Shown here: one piece after another, positions 9,586 to 19,590 of the stretch | Layout of the letters: every line of letters begins with the position of its first letter | Position numbering within the stretch: position 1 is the first letter of the stretch | DNA from: Scilla litardierei | Taxonomy: Eukaryota; Streptophyta; Magnoliopsida; Asparagales; Asparagaceae | Reading direction: 5' to 3' | NCBI GenBank assembly: GCA_030789695.1 | Contig: CM061142.1 | Location: forward strand, 41,277,375 to 41,341,374 | DNA length: 64,000 nucleotides | The notes under the pieces: model-generated | The model's database searches: none | Seen by the model: the letters and a program-made list of their open reading frames with translations, nothing else | Told to the model about the DNA's origin: nothing | Made by a program: the position numbers and the translations under genes

Positions 9586-10414
9586 CTGCTTCACCCTCAA
9601 AAGGGAAATCGAGCGGCTGATCCAGGCGGGCCACCTGGGGGACTTCGTCGGAGGCCGAAGACCAGACCGAGAAGATGGGAACCACCGAAGGGCGCGGAGG
9701 GCAGACCCTCCGGCAAACGGCGAGCGGGAAGAACTTCACCCACCGAAACCCGTCTTGCGCATAGATACGATATGCGGCGGGCCATCTTCAGGAGGGGCGT
9801 CGTCGTCAAGCAAAAAGGCGTATGCAAGGCATGTGATGATGGCGGGTCTCGGAGGGGACCAGAGAGGGAGAAGGATGGCCTACCCTCCCATTACTTTCAG
9901 TGACGAGGATCTAGAGGGGATCGAGCAACCCCACGACGACGCCATCGTCATCGAGGCCCAGATTGGGACAGCCATCGTCAGCCGCCTCCTGATCGACACA
10001 GGGAGCTCTTGCGACATCCTATTCATGTCCACAATTGAGAAGATGGGGTTACGGCTGACCGACCTGAGACCTTGTACCGGGCCCCTCATTGGTTTCACCG
10101 GTCACTCGACCCCCATCATGGGGGTGATCACCTTGCCAATAACCCTCGGAGAGGAGCCACAGGTCGTCACTCGAATGACGCTGTTCGTTGTGGTCGACAT
10201 TATGTCGGCGTATAACGGGATTATAGGACGACCATACATGTCGGCCATTGGAGCGCTCCCCAGCCTTCTCCATCAGATGGTCAAGTTCCAAACCCCCCGA
10301 GGGGTGGGAATCGTGCGGGGAAGCCAGAAGATGTCAAGGAGCTGCTACGTGGGGTCAACCAAGCACAAAGGACCAGAGGTGAACCTGAAAAGTCGACTCC
10401 CCCGGGCGGAGTGA
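9446..10414 (+). CDS. pro: E3 gag C-terminus and aspartic protease (second frame)
   Basis: This continues gag in the next frame. Typical Tat-type Gag C-terminus: KKYCRYHRDHGHDTDDCF then LKREIERLIQAGHL. A basic linker follows, then a retropepsin-like domain with catalytic LLIDTGSSCDILF (Asp codon 9995-9997) and the later YNGIIGRPYM segment. The frame is also open upstream to an ATG at 9197, but that part lies under gag and is not needed. It stops at 10414, shortly after the protease. In complete relatives RT would follow; here a spacer of about 200 bases leads directly to the tandem array. Confidence 0.85.
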   Translation, partial: PLIEVMAAATRAGLLPEPPREMKSDPARRDFKKYCRYHRDHGHDTDDCFTLKREIERLIQAGHLGDFVGGRRPDREDGNHRRARRADPPANGEREELHPPKPVLRIDTICGGPSSGGASSSSKKAYARHVMMAGLGGDQRGRRMAYPPITFSDEDLEGIEQPHDDAIVIEAQIGTAIVSRLLIDTGSSCDILFMSTIEKMGLRLTDLRPCTGPLIGFTGHSTPIMGVITLPITLGEEPQVVTRMTLFVVVDIMSAYNGIIGRPYMSAIGALPSLLHQMVKFQTPRGVGIVRGSQKMSRSCYVGSTKHKGPEVNLKSRLPRAE

Positions 10415-10618
10415 TGACCCCTACCAGCCGGAGCTAGCTCCCGCCGATGCCACTGCCAGGTCGAAACGGGATCAGCCACACCCCCCCGTGAAGGACGGAC
10501 TAATGACTCCAAGGGGCGCGATGCACCGGTCGTGGCATAACCGAGAGCTGTAAGTCATGAACGAAACACCTTGTTCCCTCCTTTTTTGTCTTCAGATTTC
10601 GCCTTTTCTGCATGACAG

Positions 10619-13600
10619 TTTCAGTTCCCCCCTCTCAAAGACTCCGGGGCAGGACTAGTCCTCGCCACCCAAACCGGAGAGGGGCACGGGCCGAGCTGCG
10701 TACTCGCTCCCCCCCAAGAAGACCTCCGGGGCAAGTTCCCTTAGCTTGGCCACCCAAACCGGAGCGCCATATGCGGGGTAGGCGACGGCCCAATACCCGT
10801 CCGACTATAGAGGTTGCGGGGAGGCGACGGCCCCATACCCCCCCTCTCAAAGACTCCGGGGCAGGACTAGTCCTCGCCACCCAAACCGGAGAGGGGCACG
10901 GGCCGAGCTGCGTACTCGCTCCCCCCCAGGAAGACCTCCGGGGCAAGTTCCCTGAGCTTGGCCACCCAAACCGGAGCGCCATATGCGGGGTAGGCGACGG
11001 CCCAATACCCGTCCGACTATAGAGGTTGCGGGGAGGCGACGGCCCCATACCCCCCCTCTCAAAGACTCCGGGGCAGGACTAGTCCTCGCCACCCAAACCG
11101 GAGAGGGGCACGGGCCGAGCTGCGTACTCGCTCCCCCCAGGAAGACCTCCGGGGCAAGTTACCTGAGCTTGGCCACCCAAACCGGAGCGCCATATGCGGG
11201 GTAGGCGACGGCCCAATACCCGTCCGACTATAGAGGTTGCGGGGAGGTGACGGCCCCATACCCCCCCTCTCAAAGACTCCGGGGCAGGACTAGTCCTCGG
11301 CACCCAAACCGGAGAGGGGCACGGGCCGAGCTGCGTACTCGCTCCCCCCCAAGAAGACCTCCGGGGCAAGTTCCCTGAGCTTGGCCACCCAAACCGGAGC
11401 GCCATATGCGGGGTAGGCGACGGCCCAATACCCGTCCGACTATAGAGGTTGCGGGGAGGCGACGGCCCCATACCCCCCCCTCTCAAAGACTCCGGGGCAG
11501 GACTAGTCCTCGCCACCCAAACTGGAGAGGGGCACGGGCCGAGCTGCGTACTCGCTCCCCCCCAGGAAGACCTCCGGGGCAAGTTCCCTGAGCTTGGCCA
11601 CCCAAACCGGAGCGCCATATGCGGGGTAGGCGACGGCCCAATACCCGTCCGACTATAGAGGTTGCGGGGAGGCGACGGCCCCATACCCCCCCTCTCAAAG
11701 ACTCCGGGGCAGGACTAGTCCTCGCCACCCAAACCGGAGAGGGGCACGGGCCGAGCTGCATACTCGCTCCCCCCCAGGAAGACCTCCGGGGCAAGTTCCC
11801 TGAGCTTGGCCACCCAAACCGGAGCGCCATATGCGGGGTAGGCGACGGCCCAATACCCGTCCGACTATAGAGGTTGCGGGGAGGCGACGGCCCCATACCC
11901 CCCCTCTCAAAGACTCCGGGGCAGGACTAGTCCTCGCCACCCAAACCGGAGAGGGGCACGGGCCGAGCTGCGTACTCGCTCCCCCCCCCATGAATACCTC
12001 CGGGGCAAGTTCCCTGAGCTTGGCCACCCGAACCGGAGCGCCATATGCGGGGTAGGCGACGGCCCAATACCCGTCCGACTATAGAGGTTGCGGGGAGGCG
12101 ACGGCCCCATACCCCCCCCTCTCAAAGACTCCGGGGCAGGACTAGTCCTCGCCACCCAAACCGGAGAGGGGCACGGGCCGAGCTGCGTACTCGCTCCCCC
12201 CAGGAAGACCTCCGGGGCAAGTTCCCTGAGCTTGGCCACCCAAAACGGAGCGCCATATGTGGGGTAGGCGACGGCCCAATACCCGTCCGACTATAGAGGT
12301 TGCGGGGAGGCGACGACCCCATACCCCCCCTCTCAAAGACTCCGGGGCAGGACTAGTCCTCGCCACACAAACCGGAGAGGGGCACGTGCCGAGCTGCGTA
12401 CTCGCTCCCCCCAGGAAGACCTCCGGGGCAAGTTCCCTGAGCTTGGCCACCCAAACCGGAGCGCCATATGCGGGGTAGGCGACGGCCCAATACCCGTCCG
12501 ACTATAGAGGTTGCGGGGAGGCGACGGCCCCATACCCCCCCTCTCAAAGACTCCGGGGCAGGACTAGTCCTCGCCACCCAAACCGGAGAGGGGCATGGGC
12601 CGAGCTGCGTACTCGCTCCCCCCAGGAAGACCTCCGGGGCAAGTTCCCTGAGCTTGGCCACCCAAACCGGAGCGCCATATGCGGGGTAGGTGACGGCCCA
12701 ATACCCGTCCGACTATAGAGGTTGCGGGGAGGCGACGGCCCAATACCCCCCCTCTCAAAGACTCCAGGGCAGGACTAGTCCTCGCCACCCAAACCGGAGA
12801 GGGGCACGGGCCGAGCTGCGTACTCGCTCCCCCCAGGAAGACCTCCGGGGCAAGTTCCCTGAGCTTGGCCACCCAAACCGGAGCGCCATATGCGGGGTAG
12901 GCGACGGCCCAATACCCGTCCGACTATAGAGGTTGCGGGGAGGCGACGGCCCCATACCCCCCCTCTCAAAGACTCCGGGGCAGGACTAGTCCTCGCCACC
13001 CAAACCGGAGAGGGGCACGGGCCGAGCTGCGTACTCGCTCCCCCCCAGGAAGACCTCCGGGGCAAGTTCCCTGAGCTTGGCCACCCAAACCGGAGCGCCA
13101 TATGCGGGGTAGGCGACGGCCCAATACCCGTCCGACTATAGAGGTTGCGGGGAGGCGACGGCCCCATACCCCCCCTCTCAAAGACTCCGGGGCAGGACTA
13201 GTCCTCGCCACCCAAACCGGAGAGGGGCACGGGTCGAGCTGCGTACTCGCTCCCCCCCCCATGAAGACCTCCGGGGCAAGTTCCCTGAGCTTGGCCACCC
13301 GAACCGGAGCGCCATATGCGGGGTAGGCGACGGCCCAATACCCGTCCGACTATAGAGGTTGCGGGGAGGCGACGGCCCCATACCCCCCCTCTCAAAGACT
13401 CCGGGGCAGGACTAGTCCTCGCCACCCAAACCGGAGAGGGGCACGGGCCGAGCTGCGTACTCGCTCCCCCCAGGAAGACCTCCGGGGCAAGTTCCCTGAG
13501 CTTGGCCACCCAAACCGGAGCGCCATATGCGGGGTAGGCGACGGCCTAATACCCGTCCGACTATAGAGGTTGCGGGGAGGCGACGGCCCCATACCCCCCC

Positions 13601-14830
13601 TCTCAAAGACTCCGGGGCAGGACTAGTCCTCGCCACCCAAACCGGAGAGGGGCACGGGCCGAGCTGCGTACTCGCTCCCCCCCAGGAAGACCTCCAGGGC
13701 AAGTTCCCTGAGCTTGGCCACCCAAACCGGAGCGCCATATGCGGGGTAGGCGACGGCCCAATACCCGTCCGACTATAGAGGTTGCGGGGAGGCGACGGCC
13801 CCATACCCCCCCTCTCAAAGACTCCGGGGCAGGACTAGTCCTCGCCACCCAAACCGGAGAGGGGCACGGGCCGAGCTGCGTACTCGCTCCCCCCCCAGGA
13901 AGACCTCCGGGGCAAGTTCCCTGAGCTTGGCCACCCAAACCGGAGCGCCATATGCGGGGTAGGCGACGGCCCAATACCCGTCCGACTATAGAGGTTGCGG
14001 GGAGGCGACGGCCCCATACCCCCCCCTCTCAAAGACTCCGGGGCAGGACTAGTCCTCGCCACCCAAACCGGAGAGGGGCACGGGCCGAGCTGCGTACTCG
14101 CTCCCCCCAGGAAGACCTCCGGGGCAAGTTCCCTGAGCTTGGCCACCCGAACCGGAGCGCCATATGCGGGGTAGGCGACGGCCCAATACCCGTCCGACTA
14201 TAGAGGTTGCGGGGAGGCGACGGCCCCATACCCCCCCTCTCAAAGACTCCGAGGCAGGACTAGTCCTCGCCACCCAAACCGGAGAGGGGCACGGGCCGAG
14301 CTGCATACTCGCTCCCCCCAGGAAGACCTCCGGGGCAAGTTCCCTGAGCTTGGCCACCCAAACCGGAGCGCCATATGCGGGGTAGGCGACGGCCCAATAC
14401 CCGTCCGACTATAGAGGTTGCGGGGAGGCGACGGCCCCATACCCCCCCTCTCAAAGACTCCGGGGCAGGACTAGTCCTCGCCATCCAAACCGGAGAGGGG
14501 CACGTGCCGAGCTGCGTACTCGCTCCCCCGAGGAAGACCTCCGGGGCAAGTTCCCTGAGCTTGGCCACCCGAACCGGAGCGCCATATGCGGGGTAGGCGA
14601 CGGCCCAATACCCGTCCGACTATAGAGGTTGCGGGGAGGCGACGGCCCCATACCCCCCCTCTCAAAGACTCCGGGGCAGGACTAGCCCTCGCCACCCAAA
14701 CCGGAGAGGGGCACGGGCCGACCAGCGTACTCGCTTCCCCCCTAGGAAGACCTCCGGGGCAAGTTCCCTAAGCTTGGCCACCCGAACCGGAGCACCTTAG
14801 GCGAGGTACCCGACAAACCAATACCCTCCC
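10619..14830. repeat. Satellite-like tandem array inside E3 (about 20 units of 211-215 bp)
   Basis: The marker CTCTCAAAGACTCCGGGG recurs about 20 times, at roughly 10628, 10846, 11058, 11269 and so on to 14660. Spacing is 211-215 bp, most variation coming from C-run length. Units look very similar (few substitutions each); the last one degrades towards 14830. Each unit has two related halves: both contain a GACxTCCGGGGCA segment and later CCACCCAAACCGGAG. A 12-bp palindrome AGGACTAGTCCT is in nearly every unit. Open frames on both strands simply follow the repeat and differ by frame with C-run length, so I call no protein. Such arrays are known in non-coding parts of Tat-lineage elements and can seed satellites. 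Confidence 0.95.
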
Positions 14831-16311
14831 TCCCCCGAAGGGGCCCATCACCCCACCTCTCAAACCTCGGGAAGCTACTCAAGGACCCCGAATCAAGGCG
14901 ACTCCAACGCAGAGCCACCCCTGAGGAGTAACGCCTGACCCCCCATAAAGCCGGCACCCTAATTGACCTATCCACCCGAAAAGGACACTCGGGACCAACA
15001 CCACTGACAAATGGCATGCATGCCTGAGGGGTCACATCACCTGTCATCCATCGGGAACGCCCCACCCCCTAAGAACGAAATTCCAAGACGGCCCCGACTC
15101 TCACCAAAGAATAAATAAGGGCAGAAATCCACCATTATAAATCCCCCCTACTTCCTTGAGGAGGGGAAGAAAGGCGAGGGGAATGATGGGCAGAAAGACT
15201 AATCGTTTTGACGCCATCTCTCCCTCAACATACGCGGAAAATGCGAGCTACACCGACCTCCAAAATAAGCGATCCCCCAACAGGATATTCCCCTTACACG
15301 ACGGTTGCTCAACCAGCTGCTCCCCTCCTTCCATTAGACAACTTACGGCAGGGGAACTGGAGCTCCAATGACATACCAGTCCTCTCCACGGACGCCCTTC
15401 GTACGCAGGCGCGGCTGGCAGACAACCCAATGGAGGGGACAGACCTGCCAAATCACCCCGCCGGGCACCCCGGCAGCCGCCCGCGATGCCCCAACCGAGG
15501 GGAACGTGTCCCCGAGCACCGGCCCAACCCCACTGGCTATTCCACTTACACCTGCAGCACCCCCCTTCCACTCATCGGCCTTCCCCGGGCCGCTTAGGCC
15601 AGGAGGCCGCACAGGGGGGCGGCGGCCCACGTCCCTACGCGCCTACCACGCAGAGACTCCAGACGGGGCGATCAACGGGGCCCCTTGGGATAGAACAACC
15701 ACCAAGGACTCCCTCTCCCCCCAATTCTGGGATCGAAGGCCAAAGCCACTGCCTGGCTCCGACACGACCACCCGCCCCTCCGCCGAAGCGGAACCCGCTA
15801 AATCCACTCCACACCCCATATCAGGGGCATAACACTAGAGAAAGGCGAGACAGCTGCGATGGGAACCTCAACCTACCTAGACCGATACAATGTTACGCCT
15901 ACGGGCCGATATAATGTTACGCCTTCGGGTCGTTTCAACGTTACGCCCATAGGGCGACCCCGTTTTATTAAACATTCGATAATAGCCGATGAAAAGTCCA
16001 AAGACAAATGCCGGTTAACCGCTAGTCATAACTCGGATAGACCTAAACTCGAACAACCTACGAAAAGGGAGGCGACCCCGCTGTAAATCTCTCGGGCGCC
16101 CTACGCGAAATAAAGGGACTCGACACGATTCAGCCTACAACATGATAGAAACGTCCGCACCAAGGCGTAATTCTAAGAAGTAAATTTATGCATACATTGG
16201 CAGAAAGTCCAAAAAAGGCGGGGGCGAGTCAGGCGAACCCTTACTTCCTTTCGTTTTTTAAACATACACAAGGGGGGGGGGGGGGCTACACAAGGGGGGG
16301 CCTACACAAAA
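14831..16311. other. E3 spacer between tandem array and antisense gene A
   Basis: GC-rich, no convincing gene; several overlapping open frames at 15156-16086 have no domain and look like composition effects. Visible items: a TATA-like TTATAAATCC at about 15135 (plus strand), a short tandem repeat at 15879-15957, and a run of G near 16272-16286 followed by a second G-run, just downstream of the stop of gene A as read on the minus strand. Confidence 0.5.
15879..15957. repeat. Short tandem repeat, about 24 bp x 3
   Basis: The unit contains AATGTTACGCCTACGGGCCG with small variations. It lies in the 3' region of antisense gene A; function unknown. Confidence 0.75.
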
Positions 16312-18500
16312 CTACTCGGCGCCCCCGCCAATCACGACGCCCTCTCCCTCCATAGAATCCCCCACCGCCCCGCCGCCCTCTGGCTCGTCACCCTCCTCGT
16401 CCTCTTGCTCCTCACCCTCCTCGTCTCCATCCCCCTCCTCGCCGCCGCTTGCGGCGAGCCCGTCAAGATCGACCTCTATCGGCGGGACCAGGCCAGCCGC
16501 CTTCTCCTTCATCCGAGCCAGGCAGTCATCCCATCCCTCCACGCGGCCCTTCCTTATGCCCTCTACCATCGAATTTGTAAGGGCGGGTATGACAGTTGTC
16601 TCCTGATACATCCTGAATTCCTCGACCCTACGGGCCAACTCCTCCTCGGCGGCCTTGGCACGCCCCGCTAGATCCTCCGAACGAGCCTCCTCCCTCCGAA
16701 GGGCCCCCTCCAGCTCCTTCGCTCTCTCTCCAGCCTCGGTCGCCCTCTGCTCATAATCGGACACGACCTTATTCAGGCGCTCTACTTCAGCCTCATATCG
16801 GCTGCCCCGCTCCCTCTCCTTGTCCAGGTCCTCGCCGGCTCTCTTACGAACGGCAGCGACCTCGGCTACCATTCTAGCCACGGCGCCTTCGGCCTTATGT
16901 ATGGCCGGCACGTGCCGCATCATCCCGAGCATCAAGTTGAGGATCTGCGTAAAGAAACGCCGAAAAATAAACACATTTAGGACGTCCCCTAAAACCCAAC
17001 GAAATGCGCCACCCGTCTTACATAACATACCTGGACGCCATGCATCACCGCGGTCCCGCACAGACCCTCATGCTCCACCGCTTCCAGCGCCACCCTGTCG
17101 CGAGGCAGGAAGATGTTCTCCGCCAGCCTCGCCGCCACGCTCCCATCCTCAAACACGGACTCATTATTCGCCACTTTGTACGGCGCCCGATGAAGCGCCC
17201 CGTCGGGATAGCCCTCGACATCGGTCCTCTTGGCCTTAAACTTGGCCAGTGCGGCCTCACAGTGGGGGTCGGTTGGCGCTCTCTCGAGGCCAAACATGGG
17301 ACAACCATAAGGCCATGGGTCCCATCCTCCTGATCCGGTCGGGCCACTCGACGCCTCGGCCCTATGCGACTGACCGCTAGGATCCGCCCCCTCCCCCCCT
17401 GCGGGCGCCATGGGGCTAGGCGATCTCGTTCGGGGTAGTTCCGCCCCTCCCCCGGTCGACCCTTCGTCGCCGCCCTCCAGGTCGATGATAGGATTCGCCA
17501 CGCCACCCCCAGCTCCGCCATCCAACGGACCGCTTTCCCCTGGCGCGTCATGCCCTGACGACTTCGCCGACCTCTTCCTCCTCTTCGTTGACACTGGCAC
17601 ACAAGTCGAGCTCCCAGCCCCTCCTTCCGCTCGCGCCCTCTTGGGGCCACCTCTTGCCGACGATCGCCCCGCCTGATCCGCGGCCCTCCGCATCATTTCC
17701 TCAAGGGATAGACTCATCGTGCCACCTGCCAAAGAGAGAAAGTTCAGCGTAAGCATATCAGGTGCCGGAACACCCTAATCTTTTGTACCTTCGGGCCATA
17801 TGTAGGCCGTTATCATTTCAGCCCGAGATAGCGTCCGATAATCTCGGCCCTCTGCGGGTATAGCCATTAAAATCTGGGCCACCAACTTCTCCTCGTCCCC
17901 CAATTCCACCACCTCTCTCGCCTCGGGATTCAGCTCCGCCCAGTCAGACCTTATCAACACCACCTCCGGCACCTCCACAAACACATACTGCTGGGGCCAA
18001 AACTTAATTTTGCTAGGCAACCCTCTGATGAGCGGATGAGTCCTCTTCGCGGACAGATAGTAGCCCGACCCCAACCTCTTGACCGAGAAGAAGTGCCGAA
18101 ATAAGGACAGCGATGGGCGAACCTGGTTGCTCAAGCACAGCACCAAGAACCCCACAAGGGCACTGATGGCATTGGGCATCAGGCGATAGAGAGGCAGCTC
18201 CAGGAAGTTCAACACTTCCAGCACGAACGGATGAGGGGGAAAGCGCAAACCCTGCTCAAATGAAGAGACATATACTCCAACCTCCCGGTCACCCGCAAAA
18301 CACACCCTTTCCTGCGGCTCCGGTTCACGAACCGAATATGGCGGCCTGACGTACTTCGTGAAGATCTCCCCAATGGATTTCTTCAGCACCGACTTCACCC
18401 CCGCAATCTCGGCGGGCACCCTTCCAGTCTCCGCGGCGGAACTTCCTTCCCCAACTACCCCAGAACCCTGACCCCGAATCGGAGTCATAGAGGAAGACAT
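16312..18500 (-). CDS. Antisense gene A of E3: three exons, predicted 679 aa, intact
   Basis: Exons on the minus strand: 18500-17789, 17725-17031, 16944-16312. Introns of 63 bp (GTACAA...GGCAG) and 86 bp (GTATGT...CGCAG) have good splice sites; the joined length of 2,040 nt is in frame to the stop. Intron phases are 1 and 0. Exon 1 resembles the plant Transposase_28 / 'putative gypsy type transposon' domain (GLRFPPHPFVLEVLNFLELPL, PSLSLFRHFF). Exon 2 begins with a Ser/Gly-rich basic linker, then a conserved block (NNESVFEDGSVAARLAE, FLPRDR). Exon 3 is a long coiled coil ending in a Glu/Asp-rich tail. Similar antisense ORFs are known in the Tat lineage; their role is unknown. A TATA-like ATATATT lies about 155 bp upstream. 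Confidence 0.8.
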
Positions 18501-18946
18501 TAGTCAAATTGGCGTCTTACCTAACGGGTGCTGCCGCCTCGGCCTCTCGCGTCGCTCCGCCGTCCGCTCCTACGAGAACGACTCTGGAAAGGATTCTTAA
18601 ACCTCTTACAAGCCCTAGTTCCTCGACATTCAACCTTTCTACCCCCCACAGGCAATATATCTTTAAAGCGCTCCCGCAAAGCATCATCATCGTGACCGTT
18701 GAACCCGCAACACGCGTCACCAATCTGGGTCCGGTCCATCGCCAACCCACATGTTCGGACGCTTCGCGTCCTGTCAAAACCGTCAGTTGCGCCACGCGTC
18801 GTCACCACAGCGGTCGGGCCGCCTCGGTTCCCGCCCGCCGACGATTCGCCAGGATGACGTCAAGTCAGACAACCGCCAACGAATCCCGCCCAAATCCCTG
18901 CAAAATGATTACCCTCTTTTGAAATTACCCCTCGATATCGCCGCTA

Positions 18947-19226
18947 GATCCAAGATTTGGTCCGGCCTCCGCCAGTCCTGCCAAAACATGGAATCGACGC
19001 CATATCCAAGATTTGGTCCGGCCTCCGCCAGTCCGGCCAAAACAGGGAATCGACGCCATATCCAAGATTTGGTCCGGCCTCCGCCAGTCCGGCCAAAACA
19101 TGGAATCGACGCCATATCCAGGATTTGGTCCGGCCTCCAACAGTCCGGCCAAAACACAGTCAGCGTTGGACCCAACATTTGGTCTAACACCCGTCAGTCC
19201 GGCCAAAGCACGAGCTTCCGTCGTAT
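18947..19226. repeat. 56-bp tandem repeat, four clear units and a diverged fifth
   Basis: Each unit contains ATCCAAGATTTGGTCCGGCC and CCAGTCCGGCCAAAACA. Units start near 18947, 19003, 19059, 19115 and 19171. The array is 450-730 bp upstream of the start of gene A. Confidence 0.9.
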
Positions 19227-19474
19227 CATTGACATTTACGCTCTCCTTCGGCCCGGCCGGCACAGGAGCCCGCTGCTCACCTCATATGCACCTCAATCCC
19301 AACACTTGGCACGGGCTCCCGACCGAACGGACACAGATCGTGACTCATCTCAACTCCCCTCTACCGGAAACCCCGGCAGAGCGAAGTTGGGGGCAATCAC
19401 ATCCGGCACAAATCGTATATTCTACGGGCAAACCGTATACGAATACAGTTTGGCACAAAAAAAAATCATCATAA

Positions 19475-19480
19475 TTTATT
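19475..19480 (-). terminator. Possible polyadenylation signal of gene B
   Basis: AATAAA on the minus strand, 111 bases after the gene B stop, followed about 15 bases later by a T-rich run on that strand. Position fits a plant near-upstream element; expression evidence is needed. Confidence 0.4.
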
Positions 19481-19590
19481 TACTCAAACCGCTAACCCGT
19501 ACATTGGACATTTAACTTTCCACCCACTACAACAACACATCGTTCATAACCCTATCACGAGAAGGTGCGGCCCTCCCCGAACCCACGTTT

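Larger units (their letters stand above)
18501..19590. other. Spacer between antisense genes A and B
   Basis: This is the upstream region of gene A and the downstream region of gene B. It holds the 56-bp repeats (18947-19226) and a polyadenylation-type hexamer for gene B. The plus-strand open frame at 18751-19515 and its shadows follow the repeats and are not supported as a gene. Confidence 0.6.

Noticed and set aside
10619..14830. CRISPR-like array
   Set aside because: Units are contiguous with no variable spacers, 211-215 bp long, in a plant retrotransposon.
10612..15065. Dozens of overlapping 60-200 codon open frames on both strands of the tandem array, with repeated peptides
   Set aside because: They follow the DNA repeat, shift frame with C-run length and occur on both strands at once. 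No start context or domain; treated as repeat artefacts.
15156..16086. Overlapping plus-strand frames in the E3 spacer, possibly a small gene after a TATA-like site at 15135
   Set aside because: Three frames are open at once in Pro/Ala-rich GC sequence; nothing favours one of them.
16271..16303. G-run near the end of gene A as a polypurine tract of another element
   Set aside because: No LTR start follows on either strand; probably a simple-sequence run.
18751..19515. 254-codon plus-strand frame between antisense genes
   Set aside because: It covers the 56-bp repeats and has no recognisable domain; the length follows from a repeat unit without stops in that frame.
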